Counted from the first letter of the stretch, positions 53,149-62,744 are shown. The stretch is DNA of 64,000 bases from Bin87 sp965261195 (GCA_965261195.1 OZ253455.1:2852001-2916000), one strand, 5' to 3'. The notes: a model not told the origin generated them from the letters alone. Made by a program: numbers and translations.

Positions 53149-54084
53149 ATGACCGAGCTGGTATTGCGCACCGCCGTAGGCAACTACGGCCACACCGCCC
53201 CTTTGAAGGACGGGACCGTTACGTCGCAGTTGTTCGACATGGAACATATCGAGGTGTCGCCGGTGACCAGTATTTTTCGTCGTATGGTGCGCGGCCTGGA
53301 ATTCGATGTTGCGGAGATGGCTCTCTCCACGTATATGTGCGCCCGCGCCCACGGCAAGGGCTTCACCGGCATCCCGATTTTCCTGACCCGGGCGTTCTAT
53401 CATGGCGGGCTGGTGTACAACACGCGCAGCGGCATCCGGTCGCCCACAGACCTGGAAGGACGTAGGGTCGGGCTGCGCAGCTACACCCTGACTCCAGGTG
53501 TCTGGACTCGCGGCATTTTGCAGACCGAGTACGATGTGGACCTGGACGCGGTGACCTGGGTATTGTCCGGCGATGAGCACGTGGCCGAGTTTGTCGCGCC
53601 GTCGAACGTGGTGTCATCGCCGAACGGCAACCTGGGCGAAATGCTGCTGTCGGGAGAGATTGACGCCGCCATCGGCGCGGGGCCAATTGACTCTCCGGAC
53701 ATTCAACCCCTGTTCAACGAACCGGGCGCGGCGGATGCCGCCTGGCACCGGAAGACCGGCGTCTATCCCATCAGCCATATGCTGGTGGTGAAGGATGCGG
53801 CGCTGGAGTCGAATCCGGAACTGGCGCAAGAGCTGTTTGAAGTGTTCACGACGGCCAAAACCCCTTACCTCGAGCGCCTCCGCTCCGGCAATGCGGCCAG
53901 CCCGGCCGACCAGGCGCTGCTCAATATGGCCGCAGTGGTGGGCGATGATCCTATCCCTTACGGCTTCGAGAGTTCTCGCAAAACGCTGGAAACTTTCATC
54001 GGGTTCAATGTTGAACAGAGGGTGATTCCCAGCAGGGTTGAACCTGAAGAGCTGTTTCCATCCGCCACGCTGGCGCTGGCCTGA
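53149..54084 (+). CDS. Periplasmic-binding-like fold protein (4,5-dihydroxyphthalate decarboxylase-like)
   Basis: 311 aa from the ATG at 53149 (TAGGAGA upstream). No signal peptide, so cytoplasmic despite a substrate-binding-protein fold: LRTAVGNYGHTAPLKDGTV, FDVAEMALSTYMCARAHGKG, DLEGRRVGLRSYTLTPGVWT and LLSGEIDAAIGAG. This pattern matches proteins annotated as 4,5-dihydroxyphthalate decarboxylase. The true reaction in most bacteria is unproven. It precedes an LLM oxidoreductase by about 50 bp. Confidence 0.75.
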   Translation: MTELVLRTAVGNYGHTAPLKDGTVTSQLFDMEHIEVSPVTSIFRRMVRGLEFDVAEMALSTYMCARAHGKGFTGIPIFLTRAFYHGGLVYNTRSGIRSPTDLEGRRVGLRSYTLTPGVWTRGILQTEYDVDLDAVTWVLSGDEHVAEFVAPSNVVSSPNGNLGEMLLSGEIDAAIGAGPIDSPDIQPLFNEPGAADAAWHRKTGVYPISHMLVVKDAALESNPELAQELFEVFTTAKTPYLERLRSGNAASPADQALLNMAAVVGDDPIPYGFESSRKTLETFIGFNVEQRVIPSRVEPEELFPSATLALA

Positions 54085-54134
54085 CGCTGGAAACTACCGC
54101 AGCTTTCGTTTTTGGACTACTGCCCGGAGGCGGC

Positions 54135-55052
54135 ATGGCGCAATACTCGTTCCGACTTCCCAACGCTGACTACCTGGGGTTCCCGGCTACGCCGCAAGCG
54201 ATTGTCGAAACGGCCTGCAAAGCCGAGGAGCTCGGTTTCGATGCCCTGTTCGTCAACGACCACGTGATTGTCGACGATGCTCCGCGCAGCGCACTCTGGC
54301 GCAATGTGTACGATCCTTTGATGGTACTTTCCCACGTAGCGGCGCGGACCTCCAGGGCGCTGCTGGGCACGTCGGTGCTCATCATGCCGTACCGCAATCC
54401 CATCGTGACCGCCAAGATGGTTGCCACGCTCGACCAGCTGTCCGGCGGGCGCGCTATCGCCGGCGTCGGTGCGGGCTGGAATGAAGCCGAATATGACGCT
54501 TTGGGCGTGCCCTACCACGAACGCGGGGCGCGCACCACCGAGTACCTGCGGTTGTGGCAAGCGTGCTGGGAACCGGGCCCAACCACATTCCACGGCCGGT
54601 TTTTCTCTTTTGACGAAATGCACGTCAGCCCCAAGCCGCTCCAGCAACCCCATCCGCCGATTTGGATTGGCGGGTCAAGTCATGCCTCGTTGCGCCGGGC
54701 GGCACGGTTCGCCCAGGTGTGGCAACCCACCCCCACGGCGTTGCCGGAATTGCTCAGCAACCAGGGCTACCTGCGCGAGGTCTGCGCCGAGATCGGAAGG
54801 AATGATGTGCCGCGCACCCGGATGAGTTTCCGGGTGAACTTCAGCCATATTACCGGCAGCTCCAGCTCCGCGGGCGAAAGACCCACCGGCCAGGGCACCC
54901 CTGAACAGGTCGCATCAGACCTGAAACGCTACCGACAGGAAGCTGGCCTGGAGGAGTTTCAGATGAATTTCAACGGCTGCGGCAGCCTGCAACAGCTATT
55001 GGATTCAATGGATGTATTGGTGCAGGACGTGATCCCAAAGGTTGATGGTTAG
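54135..55052 (+). CDS. LLM class F420-dependent oxidoreductase
   Basis: 305 aa. Luciferase-like barrel of the TIGR03619-type: EELGFDALFVNDHVIVDD, VAARTSRALLGTSVLIMPYR, LDQLSGGRAIAGVGAGWNEA, EYDALGVPYHERGARTTEYL and PIWIGGSSHASLRRAARFAQ. Probably uses F420 or FMN; substrate unknown. Likely co-transcribed with the upstream decarboxylase-like gene. Confidence 0.88.
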   Translation: MAQYSFRLPNADYLGFPATPQAIVETACKAEELGFDALFVNDHVIVDDAPRSALWRNVYDPLMVLSHVAARTSRALLGTSVLIMPYRNPIVTAKMVATLDQLSGGRAIAGVGAGWNEAEYDALGVPYHERGARTTEYLRLWQACWEPGPTTFHGRFFSFDEMHVSPKPLQQPHPPIWIGGSSHASLRRAARFAQVWQPTPTALPELLSNQGYLREVCAEIGRNDVPRTRMSFRVNFSHITGSSSSAGERPTGQGTPEQVASDLKRYRQEAGLEEFQMNFNGCGSLQQLLDSMDVLVQDVIPKVDG

Positions 55053-55130
55053 CCCCTGGCCGGACGCTGGTGGATGACTATCTTGAAGGCTTTACGGAGT
55101 AGTCCGACTAACCACGTAGAGGATTCCGCG

Positions 55131-55493
55131 ATGAGCCGTAAATGGTGGTTGACAGTCGGTCTTCTATCCGCTTTGGGATTGTTGATTGCGGGGATTGTTG
55201 CATTCACTTCCTACTATTTTGGAGGACCTTGGCCTGACCCAAATCTAGGGGTAGAAGATCCGCTCATCGCGGAATGGCTTGAATCGGATCAGGTTGTTAT
55301 TCATCGCAGGCTTTTCAAAACGCCTCTCGATAACGCGGTCATGTATTTGCAGCAAGGTGAGCTGGTTGACGGTGTGTGCCACTGGAGTTCGGTTGTCGTT
55401 GGCGTACGTGGTGAGACCAGAGTCTTAAGGGTGTTAGCGACGAACCATGGCACTTGTGAACGTCTGGTCTCCCAAGGAACTCGTCTGAATTAA
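55131..55493 (+). CDS. Single-pass membrane protein of unknown function
   Basis: 120 aa from the ATG at 55131 (GAGGA upstream). A hydrophobic helix (WWLTVGLLSALGLLIAGIVA) near the N-terminus is followed by an extracytoplasmic-looking domain with cysteines (GVCHWSSV, HGTCERLV). Its stop overlaps the start of the retropepsin-like gene (TAATG), so the two are coupled. Confidence 0.6.
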   Translation: MSRKWWLTVGLLSALGLLIAGIVAFTSYYFGGPWPDPNLGVEDPLIAEWLESDQVVIHRRLFKTPLDNAVMYLQQGELVDGVCHWSSVVVGVRGETRVLRVLATNHGTCERLVSQGTRLN

Positions 55494-55885
55494 TGCGTTG
55501 GGTTTGGTCGTCGGACGGGACTTGGGAGCCGTGCGTCTCATGGCCTTTTCAAAGTGGCGTGGGCAACCCGTTTGGCGGGGGCACAGAAACTGTGTCGGCA
55601 TTGGTTGACACCGGGGCCACTTATACGATTCTGCCGGCAACTTTGCTGATGGGGTTAGGCATCGCGGCGATGGACCGGACTATCCTGGTATTTGCCGACG
55701 GCAGACGGGAGGAATATGATATTGGCGAAGCGCTCATAGTTATTGGCCGAAACGAAGCGCTCTGTCCGGCAATCTTTGGCCCGGAAGGACGTTACCTGCT
55801 CGGAGTGACTGCATTGGAAATCTTTGGCCTGTTGGTCAATCCGGTTAGTGAACGGCTGGAGCCGATAGCGGATCCAGGGGTTTGA
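55493..55885 (+). CDS. Retropepsin-like aspartic protease
   Basis: 130 aa, single-lobed. The active-site loop is intact: VSALVDTGATYTILPATLLM (DTGA), followed by the flap-like strand FADGRREEYDIGEALIVIGR and the second hydrophobic-hydrophobic-Gly motif YLLGVTALEIFGLLVNP. Such proteins act as homodimers. It lies directly upstream of a paralogue in which the catalytic Asp is lost. Confidence 0.85.
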   Translation: MRWVWSSDGTWEPCVSWPFQSGVGNPFGGGTETVSALVDTGATYTILPATLLMGLGIAAMDRTILVFADGRREEYDIGEALIVIGRNEALCPAIFGPEGRYLLGVTALEIFGLLVNPVSERLEPIADPGV

Positions 55886-55948
55886 CGGATGACATCGGGA
55901 AAGCCCGTGGCAGAAAAGCCGTGAATCCGGACGGATTGGAGGTGCGTC

Positions 55949-56311
55949 ATGGAAATGCTTTACGTGGAAATAGGCGTTGGCAAGTCGAACGGCGTCGAGT
56001 TCACGCCAGTGTCGGCGCTGGTGGGCAGCGGAGCGGTTTATGTAATGCTGCCGGCGTCCTTACTGACTGCGCTGGGCGTTGAACCCCAACGAAAGCAAAG
56101 GCTTGACGATGGAGTGGAATACGACGTGGGTACGGCGCGTATTGCCATCGACAGCCAGAAATGGCATTGTCCGGTCGTATTTGGGCCGGAAGACTGTTAC
56201 ATCCTGGGGAAACTGGCTCTGGAGATTTTCAGGCTGCGGATTGATTCCACCGGGGAAAGGCTGGAGCCAGTGGAAGAAATACTGATGGTGGGAGCCGTTG
56301 CCGTCGAATGA
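55949..56311 (+). CDS. Retropepsin-like protein lacking the catalytic Asp (degenerate paralogue)
   Basis: 120 aa, start ATG 55949 with GGAGG upstream. It aligns throughout with the preceding gene: VSALVGSGAVYVMLPASLLT (compare VSALVDTGATYTILPATLLM), EYDVGTARIAIDSQ, YILGKLALEIFRLRIDSTGE. The active-site DTG is replaced by GSG, so it should not cleave peptides by itself. It may be a pseudoenzyme partner or in early decay. Confidence 0.8.
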   Translation: MEMLYVEIGVGKSNGVEFTPVSALVGSGAVYVMLPASLLTALGVEPQRKQRLDDGVEYDVGTARIAIDSQKWHCPVVFGPEDCYILGKLALEIFRLRIDSTGERLEPVEEILMVGAVAVE

Positions 56312-56332
56312 CCGCGGAGTGGGTGGTAGACA

Positions 56333-57595
56333 ATGACAGTTGACGCCAACATCACATCAGAACACGACGCCCTGCCACTGCCGCTGGAAGGCATCCGGGT
56401 TCTTGATGCAACCCACATCGTCGCCGGCCCGTTCTGCTCGCTGATTCTGGCCGACATGGGGGCAGAGGTCATCAAGATTGAACGTCCCCGCACCGGCGAC
56501 CTCGCCCGAGGGCGCGGGCCCTTCATCGGCGATGCTGATAGCGGTCAGGTCAGCAGCCGGTTTCTGGGCGTCAATCGCAACAAGAAGAGTGTAACGCTGG
56601 ACTTGCGAAATCAGACTTGCCAGGACGCCTTCGCGAACCTGGTCGCCAGCGCCGACGTGCTGCTGGACAACTGGGGGCCGGGGGCTTTCCGTCGTTTGGG
56701 GTTCGGTTACGACCGCCTGAGCGAGATTAACCCGAGGCTCATTTACGCCGAGATTACCGGATACGGCGATGGAGACGGCGACAATGGTCGTGGCCCCTAC
56801 TCCGACTGGCCGGCCAACAACCTCGCCATCCAGGCGATGTCGGGCTGGATGGACATTACCGGCGCGCCGGGCAGCCCGCCGCAGGCCGTCGGCGACAATA
56901 TGGGCGATTCCGTGCCCGGCGTTTGGGCTGCGCTGGGCATCGTGCTGGCATTGGAAACCCGACGGCAAACCGGCGTCGGCCAGCACGTTGACGTTGCAAT
57001 GTACGAGTGCATGGCCGCCCACGTCATCAGCAACATGAACGCGTACCAGGCCACCGGCCAGACGCCCGGCCGCACCCGCCAGGCGTCGCTGGGGCCGGGA
57101 CTCGTGCTGCGCGCCGCCGACGGTTATGTTGTGATGGCCGGCGTCCGCAGCCCGCAGCGTCTGGCCGCCCTGTGGGAATTGGTGGAACTTACCGACTTGC
57201 CAGCACAGGACGAGCGTTACCTGAAACAGTTTCCCGACGCCGATTTTGTTTTTGATCTAGTAATTCCAGCAATTGAAAGTTGGTCATCGTCACGACCCAA
57301 GTGGGAAGTGGCTGGCAAGCTGACCGAAATCGGTTTCTCAATGGGTGTGGCCCAGAGCATCGCCGACCTCGCTGACTGCCCGCAACTGGATGCTCGCGGT
57401 ATGTTTGTCGAAACGGCGGACACCCTCGGCGGAACCTTTCGTTCGCTGGCGACACCCATCCAGCTCACCGCCTGCCGAATCCCCGCTACCGGCGCCCCGC
57501 CGAAGCTGGGCCAGCATAACGCCGAAATCCTCTGCACCCTCGGCGGCCTGACGCCCGAGCAACTGGCGGAATTGGAGGCGGAAGGGGCGGTTTAG
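56333..57595 (+). CDS. CaiB/BaiF family CoA-transferase (class III)
   Basis: 420 aa. Typical N-terminus LPLEGIRVLDATHIVAGPFC, then LILADMGAEVIKIERPRTGD, DVLLDNWGPGAFRRLGFGYD, and the C-terminal VGQHVDVAMYECMAAHVISN with ATPIQLTACRI-type segment. These enzymes form interlocked dimers and move CoA between organic acids through an aspartyl-CoA anhydride. The CoA donor and acceptor are unknown. Confidence 0.9.
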   Translation: MTVDANITSEHDALPLPLEGIRVLDATHIVAGPFCSLILADMGAEVIKIERPRTGDLARGRGPFIGDADSGQVSSRFLGVNRNKKSVTLDLRNQTCQDAFANLVASADVLLDNWGPGAFRRLGFGYDRLSEINPRLIYAEITGYGDGDGDNGRGPYSDWPANNLAIQAMSGWMDITGAPGSPPQAVGDNMGDSVPGVWAALGIVLALETRRQTGVGQHVDVAMYECMAAHVISNMNAYQATGQTPGRTRQASLGPGLVLRAADGYVVMAGVRSPQRLAALWELVELTDLPAQDERYLKQFPDADFVFDLVIPAIESWSSSRPKWEVAGKLTEIGFSMGVAQSIADLADCPQLDARGMFVETADTLGGTFRSLATPIQLTACRIPATGAPPKLGQHNAEILCTLGGLTPEQLAELEAEGAV

Positions 57596-57905
57596 AGGGT
57601 TCCGGACGGCGGCGGCGATCCGGATTGCTCCGATACACGCCATTCCAGTTCCCGCCATTCCAGCCCGGTGCAAAACTTGCCGATCAGCCAATCTGTCATT
57701 GGGAGGAGGGTAGCCGCTCATGGTGAGCCGGACGAACCAGGTGGCAATCTCGTTCCCGTAACGACGATGTTGCCGTGTCGAGATTGCCACGCTGCGCTCG
57801 CAATGACAGTTTTGCACCGCCTTACCATTCGATAAACCGATGACACTTATTCGGGGCTGTGGTAACCTTGAGCCACCCACCCCCGCTCTATGGAGGCCGT
57901 ACCCG
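57596..57905. other. Intergenic region with palindromic repeat
   Basis: About 310 bp after the CoA-transferase. A repeat of the CATTGCGAG family fills 57738-57808. GGAGG at 57891-57897 serves the following gene. Nothing else recognised. Confidence 0.6.
57738..57808. repeat. Dispersed palindromic repeat, copy 4 (short)
   Basis: AGGTGGCAATCTCGTTCCCG and the facing CGAGATTGCCACGCTGCGCT arm, then CGCAATGACA. It lacks one outer arm compared with the longer copies at 7266 and 22081. Confidence 0.7.
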
Positions 57906-59354
57906 ATGTGCGCTATGGTAAAGAATCGTAATGGACTGACCATCACCACTGCCTCGCCAGACGCTGCCGACCGGTATCAGGAGGGGCTTGACCTGGTGCT
58001 CTCCCAGAACTACGGGCCGGAACCGAAGCTGCGGTCCGCTATCGAAGCCGACGAAGGTTTCGCCATGGCGCACACTGTGCTGGCCTACATCCTTCATTTG
58101 CAGATGGACGTGCCGGCTGCCCGCGCCGCCGCCGCCAAGGCCGTTGAGTTGTCGGCCGGCATATCCCAGGAGGAGCGGCAGGCCACGCAAATCATGCACT
58201 CCTTCACCCACGGCAAGGGTACCGAGGCCATCAGCCTGGTCAACGAACACCTGGTCGACTTCCCCACTGACACCCTGGCCATGCGCGTCGCCCAGCGCCT
58301 CTATATGCTGGGTTGCTTTGGGGCCGCCGTGCCCGATTTTCCCAATCACCTGATGGCGATGCTGAGCAAGGTTGCCCCCGCCAACGGCGATGACTGGGCT
58401 TTTCTGGGTCAGTATGCCTTCGCCCATCACGAAACGAACCAACCGGTCAAGGCCATGGACCTTGCCACCCGCTCACTGGAGGGCAATCCCCAGAATGCCG
58501 TCGCGTGTCATTCCGTTACCCACTCCTACTTTGAGCAGGGCGATGCGGCCAACGGTGGTCGCTGGCTGGCCGACTGGCTGGACGGTTTCGACCGGCGGGC
58601 GGCCTATAACGTGCATCTGTCCTGGCACCTGGCGCTGTTTGAACTGGCGCAGGGTCGCTACGGAGCGGCGTTGGACATCTACGAGGCGCAAATCAGGCCC
58701 AGCGTACAGGCGCGCAACCTGGCCAACTTGGCCGATGCCGCCTCGCTGATGTGGCGCATCCAGATTTACTCCGGTGAACCACCGGCCAAACCCTGGGACG
58801 AAGTGCGGGCCCAAGCGGGGCCGGCTGCCGACAGTCCCGGCGCCGCGTTCCGGGATTGCCACGCCGCCCTGGCCTTCGCCGGCTCCGGGGACACCGACGC
58901 CACGCAGCGCCTCGTCGACCGGCTCAGCGCCCAGGGAGCAAAGGGCGACGATCTGGCTCGCGAGATGATATTGCCCATCGCCCGTGGCGCAGCCGCCTTT
59001 GCCGCCGGCGACTATGCCGCAGCCGCCAAACTCATGGGGCCGACCTACCCCATGCTGGCTCGCATCGGTGGCAGCCACGCCCAGCGCGAGGTGTTCGAGG
59101 ACACGCTGTTGGAAACTTACATCCGCGCCGGTATGTACGACGAAGCCAAGTCCATGCTGGACGAGCGCCTGAGCCGCCGCTCATCGGTGCGGGACACCTA
59201 CTGGATGGGCCGTCTGGAGGCCGAGGCCGAGGCCGTGCAGGGCAACGTGCAAGCCTCCCGCCAACTGCTGGCCGAAGCGAAGGCCGCCTGGGCGCCCACC
59301 GCCGAAGCCGGCGCCGCCGAACTGCAACGCCTGGCTGCCGCCGCTCAGTCGTAG
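57906..59354 (+). CDS. Tetratricopeptide repeat protein (TTC38-like)
   Basis: About 482 aa from the ATG at 57906, with GGAGG nine bases upstream (a start at 57915 is possible). Helical-repeat pairs throughout, for example EADEGFAMAHTVLAYILHLQ, DWAFLGQYAFAHHETNQPVK and TLLETYIRAGMYDEAKSMLD. The order and the HSVTHSYFEQGD and YNVHLSWHLALFEL segments resemble the TTC38 family. No enzyme motif; probably a scaffold. Independent of neighbours. Confidence 0.78.
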   Translation: MCAMVKNRNGLTITTASPDAADRYQEGLDLVLSQNYGPEPKLRSAIEADEGFAMAHTVLAYILHLQMDVPAARAAAAKAVELSAGISQEERQATQIMHSFTHGKGTEAISLVNEHLVDFPTDTLAMRVAQRLYMLGCFGAAVPDFPNHLMAMLSKVAPANGDDWAFLGQYAFAHHETNQPVKAMDLATRSLEGNPQNAVACHSVTHSYFEQGDAANGGRWLADWLDGFDRRAAYNVHLSWHLALFELAQGRYGAALDIYEAQIRPSVQARNLANLADAASLMWRIQIYSGEPPAKPWDEVRAQAGPAADSPGAAFRDCHAALAFAGSGDTDATQRLVDRLSAQGAKGDDLAREMILPIARGAAAFAAGDYAAAAKLMGPTYPMLARIGGSHAQREVFEDTLLETYIRAGMYDEAKSMLDERLSRRSSVRDTYWMGRLEAEAEAVQGNVQASRQLLAEAKAAWAPTAEAGAAELQRLAAAAQS

Positions 59355-59382
59355 GGAGAGGGAACTACACCGTCACCGCTAC

Positions 59383-59405
59383 CCTCTCCCATCCGGGGAG
59401 AGGGC
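59383..59405. repeat. CCCTCTCCC palindrome
   Basis: ACCCTCTCCCATCCGGGGAGAGGG forms a short perfect hairpin downstream of the TPR gene. It belongs to the repeat family at 17168 and 23690 and may double as a terminator stem, although no T-run follows. Confidence 0.5.
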
Positions 59406-59454
59406 GAGCACAACCGTCGTTCCCGCGCCGGCCGGAACGGACCCGAAATCTTGG

Positions 59455-60336
59455 TTAATCTGCTGGTGTGGGCAGCCGGTTCAGCAGCGATTCCATGCCC
59501 AGCGACTGGCACAGCTCGGCGAACTCGGGCTGGCGCGCGCCCGTCCAGCGCAACTGGTCAGGGGTGGTTTCTGGCAACGTCACGTCCAGACGCAAAGTGG
59601 CGAGCCGACGATACAGCATTGCATCATCCTGTCGGCCGGCCAGGGACTCTGCCAGGCCCGCGGCGCCCCTTACCTTCACGTCCCACTGAGCGGCGTCAGC
59701 CGGAATGTCGGCGATGCTGCCGTATCGGGTTAACACCGTGCCGGCCGACCGTGTTCCCCAGCGCGGTATGCCCGGTATGCCGTCCGCCGCATCGCCCACC
59801 AACGCCAGGTAGTCGGGGATAGCGGCCGGAGCCACCCCGAACTTTGCCGCAACACCGTCGGCGTCCATCAGCTCGCCCTTGCGCCGGTCCAGCATCACGA
59901 TGCGGCTGCCAGACACTACCTGCGCCAGATCCTTGTCCGGCGAGCACATCAGAACCTGGTCGACCTCGGGAAAGTCTGCGAACCGCACCGCCGCGGCAGC
60001 GATGGCGTCGTCAGCCTCAAACTCGTCCATGGGCCACATCGTGAGGCCCAACGCCGCTGTTATGGTCTCGGCCAGGGTGAATTGATCCAGCAGCGCCGGG
60101 TCAACTCCCTCGCCCGTCTTGTAGCCATTGAACAGGTCGTTGCGGAAGGAACGGATGACGGTATCGAAGGCCACCGCGACGTGGGTAACGCCATCCTGGC
60201 CCAGCAACGCAATCAGTGATTGCGTCAGCCCGTGCGTCGCCTTGACATCCCTCCCGTCCGGCGCGATGCGACCCGGCCGAGGCGAGTAGTGGGCGCGAAA
60301 CAACTCGTAGGTGCCGTCAACCAGGTGGATGTTCAT
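59455..60336 (-). CDS. 5'-3' exonuclease (FEN/PolI N-terminal domain type)
   Basis: 293 aa, stand-alone. Metal-binding acidic residues: IHLVDGTYELFRAHYSPR (first Asp), HVAVAFDTVIRSFRNDLF, DEFEADDAIAAAA (Glu-Ala-Asp-Asp) and MCSPDKDLAQVV (Asp-Lys-Asp), then the helix-three-turn-helix GDAADGIPGIPRWGTRSAG. It removes 5' flaps or RNA primers. Stand-alone versions often complement a polymerase I lacking this domain. Confidence 0.9.
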   Translation of the reverse strand: MNIHLVDGTYELFRAHYSPRPGRIAPDGRDVKATHGLTQSLIALLGQDGVTHVAVAFDTVIRSFRNDLFNGYKTGEGVDPALLDQFTLAETITAALGLTMWPMDEFEADDAIAAAAVRFADFPEVDQVLMCSPDKDLAQVVSGSRIVMLDRRKGELMDADGVAAKFGVAPAAIPDYLALVGDAADGIPGIPRWGTRSAGTVLTRYGSIADIPADAAQWDVKVRGAAGLAESLAGRQDDAMLYRRLATLRLDVTLPETTPDQLRWTGARQPEFAELCQSLGMESLLNRLPTPAD

Positions 60337-60449
60337 GGATTTCCAGTGAGCAAGTATTTTAAGCGCTCATCGCGCAATAGAATGCCTGGAAACACCACTC
60401 GGTGATTAATCTACTATCCAGATAACGGAATCCGGGCAAAGTCACGAAT

Positions 60450-61154
60450 TCACGGTCCCCCGTCGGGGGTATTGTGCAGCGCGAATATCCGTCGCCGCAC
60501 GTTAAAGACAAAGCCGGGCAGCACCGGGTCTCCGCTGATCGTTTCCGGGTCGTTCAGTATCTCCGCATCCACTCCGGGGCGGTAGATGTGGACGCGCCGG
60601 CGGTACGGGTCAATCAGCCAGCCGAGTTGTGCGCCGTTGGCGATGTAGCGCTCCATCTTGCGCTGCAAGGGCGGGAGGGTGTCGGTGTCGGACATTATCT
60701 CGGCTACGAATGCCGGGCAAACGGTAATCGCCCGATCGACGGCAATGGGCGGCAGCGCGGCTACTTGTTCTGGCGACAGCCACAAGGCGTCAGGCCGTAT
60801 TCGCGAGCCGTCGGGCAGGCGCATATTGGCATTGGGGCCGTGGGCCTCGCCTCCGTACTGCCTGTTCCAAATGCGGAGGTCGGTGCCCAGTTCAAGCTCC
60901 GCGTATGAACCTTTTCGATTCACCATAGGATTGATTACCAACTCCCCCTCGGCGGTCAGCTCCAAGTAGAAGCCACGCCCTTCGTTGGCCTGGTGGAATC
61001 CAACGAACCACTGGTCAATTTCGTCATCAGTGAGCTTTCCAGCCACGGATTCCAAGATGGGACGGATGTTGACGGACAAGGGATGCGGCAGGTCGAACTC
61101 GTCCGTGTTCGCGAAGGCGGCGAGTTTGGCGGTGTCAGCGGTTGTCATGGCCAT
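60450..61154 (-). CDS. Uma2 family (PD-(D/E)XK nuclease-like) protein
   Basis: 234 aa; ATG 61154 with GGAGAGGAT just upstream. Core: LTDDEIDQWFVGFHQANEGR, FYLELTAEGELVINP (Glu), MRLPDGSRIRPDALWLSPEQ (Asp), CPAFVAEIMSDTDTLPPLQR (Glu) and KMERYIANGAQLGWLIDP (Lys). Fourth Uma2 gene in the window and the second without a coiled tail. It lies 9 bp after malate synthase on the same strand. Confidence 0.85.
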   Translation of the reverse strand: MAMTTADTAKLAAFANTDEFDLPHPLSVNIRPILESVAGKLTDDEIDQWFVGFHQANEGRGFYLELTAEGELVINPMVNRKGSYAELELGTDLRIWNRQYGGEAHGPNANMRLPDGSRIRPDALWLSPEQVAALPPIAVDRAITVCPAFVAEIMSDTDTLPPLQRKMERYIANGAQLGWLIDPYRRRVHIYRPGVDAEILNDPETISGDPVLPGFVFNVRRRIFALHNTPDGGP

Positions 61155-61163
61155 TATCCTCTC

Positions 61164-62744
61164 CTAGTCCAGGTAGCGGTAGCCGGGCAGTGTCAGGAAC
61201 TCGACGAAATCGTCGGCCAGGACGATCTCGTCCAGCAATTCCACCGCCTTGTCCAGTGCGCCTGGGTTCTCGGGACCGCGTTGCTGGATTAGCGCCGCAA
61301 CTTCCTCGGCGCGCACCTGTCGGTACAACGCGGCGGTGATGGGACGCCCGTCGTCCAGGCTGGAACCCTGGTGGATCCACTGCCAGAGCTGAGAGCGGGA
61401 AATCTCGGCGGTGGCCGCATCTTCCATCAGCCCATAGATGGCGACCGCCCCGTTGCCACGCGTCCATGCGTCCACATATTGCAGCGCCACGCTGACGTTG
61501 TTCCGCAGGCCGGCCTCGGTAATCTGACCCTCCGGCACCATGAGCAGGTCGTCGGGAGCGATCCGCACCTCGGGTATCACGCCGAGCTGGTTGTCGCCCG
61601 AAAACGCCGCCTGGAAAACATCCAGCACCGGGGCTACCAGTCCCGGATGGGCAATCCACGCGCCGTCAAATCCCTGGTCGGCCTCCCGTTGCTTGTCGGA
61701 CTGCACCTGCGCGAAAGCGGCGGCGTTGGCGGTCGCGTCGTCCCGGCGCGGGATGAACGCGGACATCCCGCCCAGGGCGTGGGCGCCCCGACGGTGGCAC
61801 GTGTTCACCAGCAATTGGGCCGCCGACGTCAGGAAGTGCGTCGCCATCGTAACCTGTGACCGGTCCGGGAACACCATGTCGGGCCGCTTGTTGAACACCT
61901 TGATGACGCTGAAAATGTAGTCCCAGCGTCCCAGGTTGAGGCCGGACGGTCGTTCGCGCAGCTCGTACAGGATTTCTTCCATCTCGAAAGCGGCCAGGAT
62001 GTGCTCAATCAGCACCGTCGGGCTGATGGTTCCGCGCGGCATATCGAGACGGTCCTCGGCATAGTTGAAAACGTCGTTCCAGAGGCGCGCTTCCAGGTAG
62101 GATTGCAGCTTCGGCAGATAGTAATAGGGGCCGGTGCCGTGGCTCTGCTGCGCCACATGGTTATGGTATACGGTGAGACCAAAATCGAAGAAGCTGCCGG
62201 CAACCGGCTCGCCATCCACCAGCAGATGCCGTTCCATCAGGTGCAACCCGCGCGGGCGTACGCACAGGGTCGCGGTCTGTTCGCTCAACTGATACTGCCG
62301 CCCGTCGGGAGCCTCGTCGCGGATGGTGCGGCGGTAGGCGTCTCGCACGTTGAGCTGACCATCGAGGGTGGGTAGCCAGGCCGGTGAGTGGGCGTCCTCA
62401 AAATCGGTCATATAAACCTGCGCCCCGCAGTTCAGGGCGTTGATGACCATGCGGCGGTTTGACGATGGCCCGGTAATCTCAACGCGGCGGTTAGACAGGT
62501 CTGTGGGCGCGGGCGGAACACGCCAGTCGCCCTCGCGGACGCTGCGGGTTTCGACCAGAAAGTCGGGCGTAGCGCCGGCGTCAATCTCGGCCTGCCGCCG
62601 GGCTCTGGCCTGTAGCAGACGCCGGCGCGTCGTCTCAAAGTTGCGGTGCAGTTCGGCAACGAATCCCAGGGCGTCATCGGTGACTACCTCTGCGTACTGT
62701 GCGGGAACGGGGCCGATGATTTGGACATTGTTGATGTCTGGCAT
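61164..62744 (-). CDS. aceB: Malate synthase A
   Basis: 526 aa, full length for the A-type. Landmarks: RRVEITGPSSNRRMVINALN, MTDFEDAHSPAWLPTLDGQL, LPKLQSYLEARLWNDVFNYA, SGLNLGRWDYIFSVIKVFNK and DGAWIAHPGLVAPVLDVFQA. It condenses glyoxylate and acetyl-CoA to malate. No isocitrate lyase is in the window. Its presence with acs suggests C2 assimilation. Confidence 0.94.
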   Translation of the reverse strand: MPDINNVQIIGPVPAQYAEVVTDDALGFVAELHRNFETTRRRLLQARARRQAEIDAGATPDFLVETRSVREGDWRVPPAPTDLSNRRVEITGPSSNRRMVINALNCGAQVYMTDFEDAHSPAWLPTLDGQLNVRDAYRRTIRDEAPDGRQYQLSEQTATLCVRPRGLHLMERHLLVDGEPVAGSFFDFGLTVYHNHVAQQSHGTGPYYYLPKLQSYLEARLWNDVFNYAEDRLDMPRGTISPTVLIEHILAAFEMEEILYELRERPSGLNLGRWDYIFSVIKVFNKRPDMVFPDRSQVTMATHFLTSAAQLLVNTCHRRGAHALGGMSAFIPRRDDATANAAAFAQVQSDKQREADQGFDGAWIAHPGLVAPVLDVFQAAFSGDNQLGVIPEVRIAPDDLLMVPEGQITEAGLRNNVSVALQYVDAWTRGNGAVAIYGLMEDAATAEISRSQLWQWIHQGSSLDDGRPITAALYRQVRAEEVAALIQQRGPENPGALDKAVELLDEIVLADDFVEFLTLPGYRYLD

